This document shows, piece after piece, positions 60,140 through 64,000 of a DNA stretch of 64,000 nt. A model generated the notes under the pieces. It was not told where the DNA came from. It did no database searches and was given only the letters and a program-made list of their open reading frames with translations. The position numbers were made by a program, and so were the translations under genes. Location: the NCBI GenBank assembly GCA_023388055.1, contig JAEWGW010000003.1, forward strand, positions 1 to 64,000, written 5' to 3'. The DNA comes from Bacillota bacterium (GTDB taxonomy: Bacteria > Bacillota > Bacilli > Paenibacillales > NBRC-103111). The stretch's first letter is position 1; each line of letters begins with the position of its first letter.

Positions 60140-60736
60140 TCAATCGGATTTCCGCCCACTTTCCGGACCGGCAGATTGCGCCTGCAGCCCTGTCAGAAAC
60201 AATTCCACCATTTGGGCAAAGCTCTCGTTAAGGTCAAAAGGAAGCCCGAACCCGCCATGCTGTTCCAAGGAGGCAAATCCATGCAGCAGACTCCGCAGAG
60301 CACGGGCGGCATGAATGGCGGCGGCCGGGTCCAGCCGGTAGGATTCCAATGCCCGGACCACCAGCTCCGCAATCCCATTGGCTACTTTGGCCCACTCCGC
60401 ATCCTCTTGTTTGGAGGAGAGCAGGGAGAGCTCATACAGACCCGGATGAGCTCTGGCAAAACCGAGGTAGGCGTAAGCCATGGCCCGGATGGCGTCCTCC
60501 CCCGCGCGGCCAACGGCGGCATGGAGCAGCTCCGAACGCAGCTCCTCCAGACCGTGGAGGGATAGCAGCCTGCGGAGCTCAGGGAGCCCGGCGATATGGT
60601 TGTACAGAGAAGGGGAGCGGATGTCCAGCCGCTGCGCCAGAGTGGCCAGAGTCAGCGCCTCTACTCCCTCCTCATCAACAATGCGGACCGCCGCTTGGAG
60701 AATCAGGTCCGAATTTAATCTGATTTTGGAGGTCAC
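60140..60736 (-). CDS. TetR family regulator
   Basis: A 198-residue repressor. The helix-turn-helix is at about 10-55 (LILQAAVRIVDEEGVEALTLATLAQRLDIRSPSLYNHIAG). The C-terminal ligand domain is of the WHG/TetR_C_33 sort (YLGFARAHPGLYELSLL, LRSLLHGFASLEQHGGFGLP). Its ATG overlaps the TGA of the MBL-fold gene upstream (ATGA), so the two are cotranslated and the regulator probably controls this pair. Confidence 0.88.
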   Translation of the reverse strand: MTSKIRLNSDLILQAAVRIVDEEGVEALTLATLAQRLDIRSPSLYNHIAGLPELRRLLSLHGLEELRSELLHAAVGRAGEDAIRAMAYAYLGFARAHPGLYELSLLSSKQEDAEWAKVANGIAELVVRALESYRLDPAAAIHAARALRSLLHGFASLEQHGGFGLPFDLNESFAQMVELFLTGLQAQSAGPESGRKSD

Positions 60737-61470
60737 GGCCGGTTGCCCCCTGTCTGGGGAAGGAAGGCAGCGTCGGCTTCCGCCTCTGCGATGATCCGGT
60801 CCAGGAGAGGGCCTGGCTGCGGCAGCAGCCGCCCATGTCCCACGGCCAGCAGCGAAGGCTCCAGGCGGCGCAGTTTGCGGGCGCTGGCCAAGGCCTCTTG
60901 TTTGCTCCAGGTGGCCATTGCCGGAAAAGGGAATAAGGGCTTCAGCTTCCCCGAAACAGCCGCCCCTCCCCGCACCTGAAAAGCATCCCCCGCAATAAGG
61001 ATCCGGTTGCGCGCATCCAGGAACGCCATTGAGCCCGGCGTATGCCCCGGAGCGGATAACGCCTGGAGGGAGCCAACCATGTCTCCGTCTTGGAGGAGGA
61101 TGTCGGGTTTTGTCTTGATCCCTTTCGGCACACTTCCCCGAATAGGCAGATTCGGCTCATGAGACAGCAGAGAGACATCCCCTGACAACAGCCGGGAATC
61201 TCTGGCGGATATATATACCTTCGCGTCAGGCAGAGCAGCCTTCAGACCATCCAGAGCCCCCACATGATCCTGATGGCCGTGGGTGAGCACAATTCTCCGG
61301 ATGTGCTTCCCCATTCGGGAGGCCGCGGTTAGGATCCCGTTTTGGCAAAAGGCCATACCGGCGTCAATCAGGGTCAGCCCGTCCTGCTCCTCCACCAGGT
61401 AACAGTTAATCGGGAAAAGCCGCGGCAAAAAAGCCAGTTGGGTAACCGTTAGGGCAGTGGTGCTTTTCAT
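60733..61470 (-). CDS. MBL-fold metallo-hydrolase
   Basis: A 245-residue metallo-beta-lactamase-fold enzyme. The metal motif is THGHQDHVGAL (HxHxDH), with further ligands in SAPGHTPGSMAFL, LIAGDAFQVRGG and VGHGRLLPQ. It may hydrolyse a lactone, thioester or similar substrate. The start is set at the ATG at 61470, seven bases after AGGAGG; the TTG just upstream is in frame. First gene of a two-gene operon with the TetR regulator. Confidence 0.87.
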   Translation of the reverse strand: MKSTTALTVTQLAFLPRLFPINCYLVEEQDGLTLIDAGMAFCQNGILTAASRMGKHIRRIVLTHGHQDHVGALDGLKAALPDAKVYISARDSRLLSGDVSLLSHEPNLPIRGSVPKGIKTKPDILLQDGDMVGSLQALSAPGHTPGSMAFLDARNRILIAGDAFQVRGGAAVSGKLKPLFPFPAMATWSKQEALASARKLRRLEPSLLAVGHGRLLPQPGPLLDRIIAEAEADAAFLPQTGGNRP

Positions 61471-61531
61471 CAACGTTCCTCCTTCAATTGATTATTCACA
61501 ATAATCGAATTAATAATTATATTATTATTTT

Positions 61532-61548
61532 AACTAACGTGATTAGTT
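61532..61548. promoter_or_regulatory. Possible TetR operator
   Basis: The inverted repeat AACTAA-CGTGA-TTAGTT lies 60 bp before the MBL-fold gene, beside an AT-rich stretch with TATAAT on the minus strand (near 61520). TetR-type repressors often bind such sites in their own operon promoter; this is inferred from position. Confidence 0.45.
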
Positions 61549-61582
61549 TTTGCAAATGTTCTTTTCTCCCCTTGTCTGCTTC

Positions 61583-61765
61583 TTGCGGACTGAGGATCCG
61601 TTATTTTGCCACAATGCCCTCTTTTGAAAATCTTGCGGACACACGTTACGTTATTTCGCTTTTCCCGCCCTCCGCTCCCCCTTTTTCCTTCCAATAGCGG
61701 ATCCTCTGTCCGTGAAACCAAAAATACATCCTTTTTCCGTCAAATAACGGATCCTCTGTCCGATT
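61583..61765. repeat. Four-armed element, family F
   Basis: Direct arms have CGGAC at 61586 and 61636 (TTGCGGACTGAGGATCCGTT, and a diverged second arm TTGCGGACACACGTTACGTT). Inverted arms have GTCCG ending at 61712 and 61762 (AGCGGATCCTCTGTCCG and AACGGATCCTCTGTCCG). Offsets are 50 bp and the CGGAC-to-GTCCG spans are 77 bp inside and 177 bp overall; adding three bases on each side gives the 183 bp frame. It lies between the MBL-fold promoter region and the ABC permease 3' end. Confidence 0.75.
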
Positions 61766-61843
61766 GGCTTTGGGGTTGCCGCACTCAAGCCGCTGCGCGA
61801 CGGCTTTCCCATTGCCGTCAGCCCCTGGAATGCGCTCCGCCGC

Positions 61844-61877
61844 AAAAAAGAACCGGAGGCACCAGCCCCCGGCTCTT
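61844..61877 (-). terminator. Rho-independent terminator
   Basis: On the minus strand AGAGCCGGGGGC / GCCTCCGGTTCT is followed by TTTTT. It ends the ABC-2 exporter transcript. Confidence 0.8.
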
Positions 61878-61892
61878 TCAACAAACCATTTG

Positions 61893-63185
61893 TTACACCT
61901 TATACGCCTTCATGGCCTTGCGCAGCTCCTTCATGGTGGGGCGTTTGCCGTACATCAGCACCCCGGTGCGGTAGATCTTGGCGGACAGCCAGCCCAGGCC
62001 GAAGATGGTGCCGCAGAGGATCGCCAGCGACAGGGCCACCTCCCACCAGGCCGGATCCGTCAGGCCGATGCGCATGAACATCAGGAACGGCGAGAAGAAA
62101 GGAATGAAGGACGAGATCACCACATAGGTGGCGTTGGGTGTGGTCAGCCCGAAGATGGCCAGGTAGAAGCCCGCCAGGGAAAACAGCGTCAGAGGCATGA
62201 CCGCCTGCCCCAGATCCTCCGTCCTGCTGACAATGGAGCCCACCGCCGCGTACAGCGTGGAGTAGAGGAAATACCCCAGCAGGTAGAAGATAACCGCAAA
62301 CACGATCAGCAGCGGATCGATCGCCCCCAGATCGATGTTCAGATTCTTCAGCGTATCGATATTATGCGGCAGTGTCAGATTGATCACCGCCACACCCGCA
62401 ATCAGCAGGATTTGACTTAAGCCCACGATCAGCATACCGACAATCTTGCCGAACATCTGCTTAAGCGGCGACACACTGGTGATCAGCACCTCCATGACCC
62501 GGGAGCTTTTCTCTGCGGTAATTTCGGTGGCGATGAGCTGGCCGGTAATCATCACACCCATAAACAGCACGATCACCAGCACATAAACCATCCCTGTGGC
62601 GATGACCACCTCTTCGGTGGATTTGCCGTTTTTGCCAACAGAGCCGGCTCCTCCGTCGGTAGTGGAAATCTGCACATTATCGATGACCACCGGGGCCATC
62701 AGCTTTTGCAGGGTAGCGGCAGGCAGGCCTTTGGCCACATCCTCATTCTTCACATATTGCAGGCCCGATTTCAGCTTGTTGGTAAAACCGAAATCCATGG
62801 TTGCCTTCGACTTGTACGTCACCTTGGGGAACCCCGAGGCCGCATCCATTTCCCCCAGCTCCAGGTAACCCTTGATTTCGCCGGAGGAAATCCGCTCCTT
62901 CATGGCCGTCTCATTGGCGGCAGCGGAGCCTTGGTCCGGGAACTGGCGGACGATCACCTCCGCCTTCTCCTGAGATCCGTAATACTGCTCCAGCCGCGCG
63001 GCCATATCCCCCGCCACCATGCCGATTTCCGAAGCTTCGTCCGATTGAAACTTGGAGATGATATAGGGCAGGTTGGAGCCGATAATCACCAGCAGTGCCA
63101 GAATCACGGAGGTGACAATAAAGGACTTGGAACGGAATTTATTGCGGACGGTAAAACCCATCACCGTAAGAAAGCCGTTATTCAT
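61893..63185 (-). CDS. ABC-2 type exporter permease (NatB/YhaP-like)
   Basis: A 430-residue permease. One helix near the start (SFIVTSVILALLVIIGS) is followed by a large extracellular domain (about 45-205) and five or six helices in the C-terminal half. EITAEKSSRVMEVLITSVSP is the conserved coupling segment of the ABC-2 NatB/YhaP group. The preferred start is the ATG at 63185, eight bases after AGGAGG and inside the end of the ATPase gene; another ATG lies at 63191. Sodium or toxic-compound export is usual for this group. Confidence 0.85.
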   Translation of the reverse strand: MNNGFLTVMGFTVRNKFRSKSFIVTSVILALLVIIGSNLPYIISKFQSDEASEIGMVAGDMAARLEQYYGSQEKAEVIVRQFPDQGSAAANETAMKERISSGEIKGYLELGEMDAASGFPKVTYKSKATMDFGFTNKLKSGLQYVKNEDVAKGLPAATLQKLMAPVVIDNVQISTTDGGAGSVGKNGKSTEEVVIATGMVYVLVIVLFMGVMITGQLIATEITAEKSSRVMEVLITSVSPLKQMFGKIVGMLIVGLSQILLIAGVAVINLTLPHNIDTLKNLNIDLGAIDPLLIVFAVIFYLLGYFLYSTLYAAVGSIVSRTEDLGQAVMPLTLFSLAGFYLAIFGLTTPNATYVVISSFIPFFSPFLMFMRIGLTDPAWWEVALSLAILCGTIFGLGWLSAKIYRTGVLMYGKRPTMKELRKAMKAYKV

Positions 63186-64000
63186 GTCCATCGCCTCCTA
63201 CTGTTTTGATGAAAATTTCGTTCAGGGTAGGTTCCTTGACTTCAAAGTGGTGCACATCCGTTTGACTGAGGGCCAGGGTAATAATCTCCCGCGCCGCCTC
63301 CGGCCGGTTCACCCGCAGCTCATAGCCGTTCTCGTGGCGCAGGGCGGCTGTCACGCCGGGAATGGACTCCAGCCCCTCCACGGCTCCTGTGGTAGTGAGC
63401 AGCACTCTTTCCTTGGGGAAGCGGTTCTTGATGTCCCGGATATTCCCCTTCATAACCGTTTTGGACTTGTGCAAAATGGTAATGTTGCGGCACAGCTCCT
63501 CCACATGCTCCATCCGGTGGGTGGAGAACAGAATGCTGACGCCGCTGTCCCGCAGCTCCTTCACCGTGTCCTTCAGGAGCTCCACATTCACCGGGTCCAG
63601 ACCGCTGAAGGCTTCGTCCAGAATGATCAGCTGCGGCTCATGAATCACCGCTGCAATAAACTGGATCTTCTGCTGGTTGCCCTTGGACAGCTCCTCCACC
63701 CGCTTGTCGTAATACTCCGGCACACCGAAGCGTTCCAGCCAGCGCTTGAGATTGGCATCCGCCTTCTTCTTCTCCATCCCCTTCAATTGAGCCAGATAGA
63801 CCAGCTGCTCGCTGACCTTAATCTTGGGGTACAGCCCCCGTTCCTCCGGCAAGTACCCCAGCATCCGGGTAATCTCATTGGCGTAGGGCTTCCCGTTATA
63901 ACGGATGGAACCGTCATCGGGATAAATCAGTCCCAGCACCATCCGCATAGTGGTGGTTTTACCGGCGCCGTTGGCGCCCAGGAGCCCGTAGATTTCCCCA
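63178..64000 (-). CDS. ABC exporter ATPase, 5' end beyond the window
   Basis: The ATPase partner of the downstream permease. Walker A is complete at the edge (GLLGANGAGKTTTMRMVLGL), with signature LSKGNQQKIQFIAAVI, Walker B LIILDEAFSGLDPVNVELL and STHRMEHVEEL. The C-terminal ~80 residues form the accessory domain found in NatA/YhaQ-like ATPases, ending in PTLNEIFIKTVG. The first ~20-30 codons lie outside the window. The gene overlaps the permease by 8 bp. Confidence 0.88.
   Translation of the reverse strand, partial: GEIYGLLGANGAGKTTTMRMVLGLIYPDDGSIRYNGKPYANEITRMLGYLPEERGLYPKIKVSEQLVYLAQLKGMEKKKADANLKRWLERFGVPEYYDKRVEELSKGNQQKIQFIAAVIHEPQLIILDEAFSGLDPVNVELLKDTVKELRDSGVSILFSTHRMEHVEELCRNITILHKSKTVMKGNIRDIKNRFPKERVLLTTTGAVEGLESIPGVTAALRHENGYELRVNRPEAAREIITLALSQTDVHHFEVKEPTLNEIFIKTVGGDGHE

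Overview
The window looks like chromosome of a GC-moderate, endospore-forming member of the Bacillota, most likely Paenibacillus or a close relative. The evidence is strong Gram-positive ribosome binding sites (AAGGAGG type), T-box leaders before ilvA and leuA, a gerP spore-germination operon behind a sigma-K-like promoter, an ecsAB-type ABC exporter, YesM/YesN-style sugar regulators and protein families typical of Paenibacillaceae (YjgB/DUF4309, YezD/DUF2292, DUF4173). No rRNA, tRNA, insertion sequence, prophage or CRISPR array was found.

Layout. 0.4-4 kb: two overlapping FAD/Rossmann oxidoreductase genes divergent from an AraC regulator. 4.8-8.8 kb: a membrane diguanylate cyclase, then ilvA behind an isoleucine T-box. 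8.8-13.2 kb: a sulfate ABC operon (sbp-cysT-cysW-cysA-yezD). 13.5-21.8 kb: a sugar-sensing two-component system, a lipoprotein binding protein, two permeases and a GH130 phosphorylase; no ATPase is encoded here. 21.9-31 kb: ecsAB, small and housekeeping genes, a thioredoxin-like lipoprotein, a Pit-type phosphate transporter, a DegV protein and a Fur-box-controlled beta-propeller-like protein. 31-33.4 kb: leuA behind two tandem leucine T-boxes. 33.9-41.1 kb: GH38 alpha-mannosidase with a LacI regulator, and a GH36 alpha-galactosidase. With the GH130 system these suggest use of mannose- and galactose-containing plant or microbial glycans. 41.3-45.1 kb: spore genes (Hsp20-like, three small proteins, gerPA-PE, a YjcZ-like miniprotein). 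45-55 kb: a methyltransferase, an Rrf2 regulator with its NmrA-family target, a large FAD oxidoreductase, a DUF4173 membrane protein, an SgrR-like regulator and YjgB. 56-64 kb: an AAA ATPase, an aldo/keto reductase, a GGDEF-EAL protein, an MBL hydrolase-TetR pair and an ABC-2 exporter whose ATPase runs off the right edge.

The most unusual content is between genes. At least seven intergenic regions carry a four-armed element with almost fixed geometry: two direct arms 50-52 bp apart, then two inverted arms 50-52 bp apart, spanning 180-183 bp overall. The arm sequence is shared within one element but differs between families. Three copies of one family (4453, 38337 and 55445) and one copy of another (55846) each measure exactly 183 bp with identical internal spacing. 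A related set of hairpin pairs about 51 bp apart fills 47.7-48.3 kb. I know of no described element with this geometry, and it is my main candidate for something new.

Regulatory sites read directly from the sequence include the three T-boxes with specifiers, a Fur box overlapping the leuA stop codon, matching operators at the Rrf2 regulator and its neighbour, a palindrome at the leuA promoter and a 3 x 40 bp hairpin array in the alpha-galactosidase leader. Coordinates of starts were chosen from ribosome binding sites. No database search was possible, so family names rest on recognised motifs and context.
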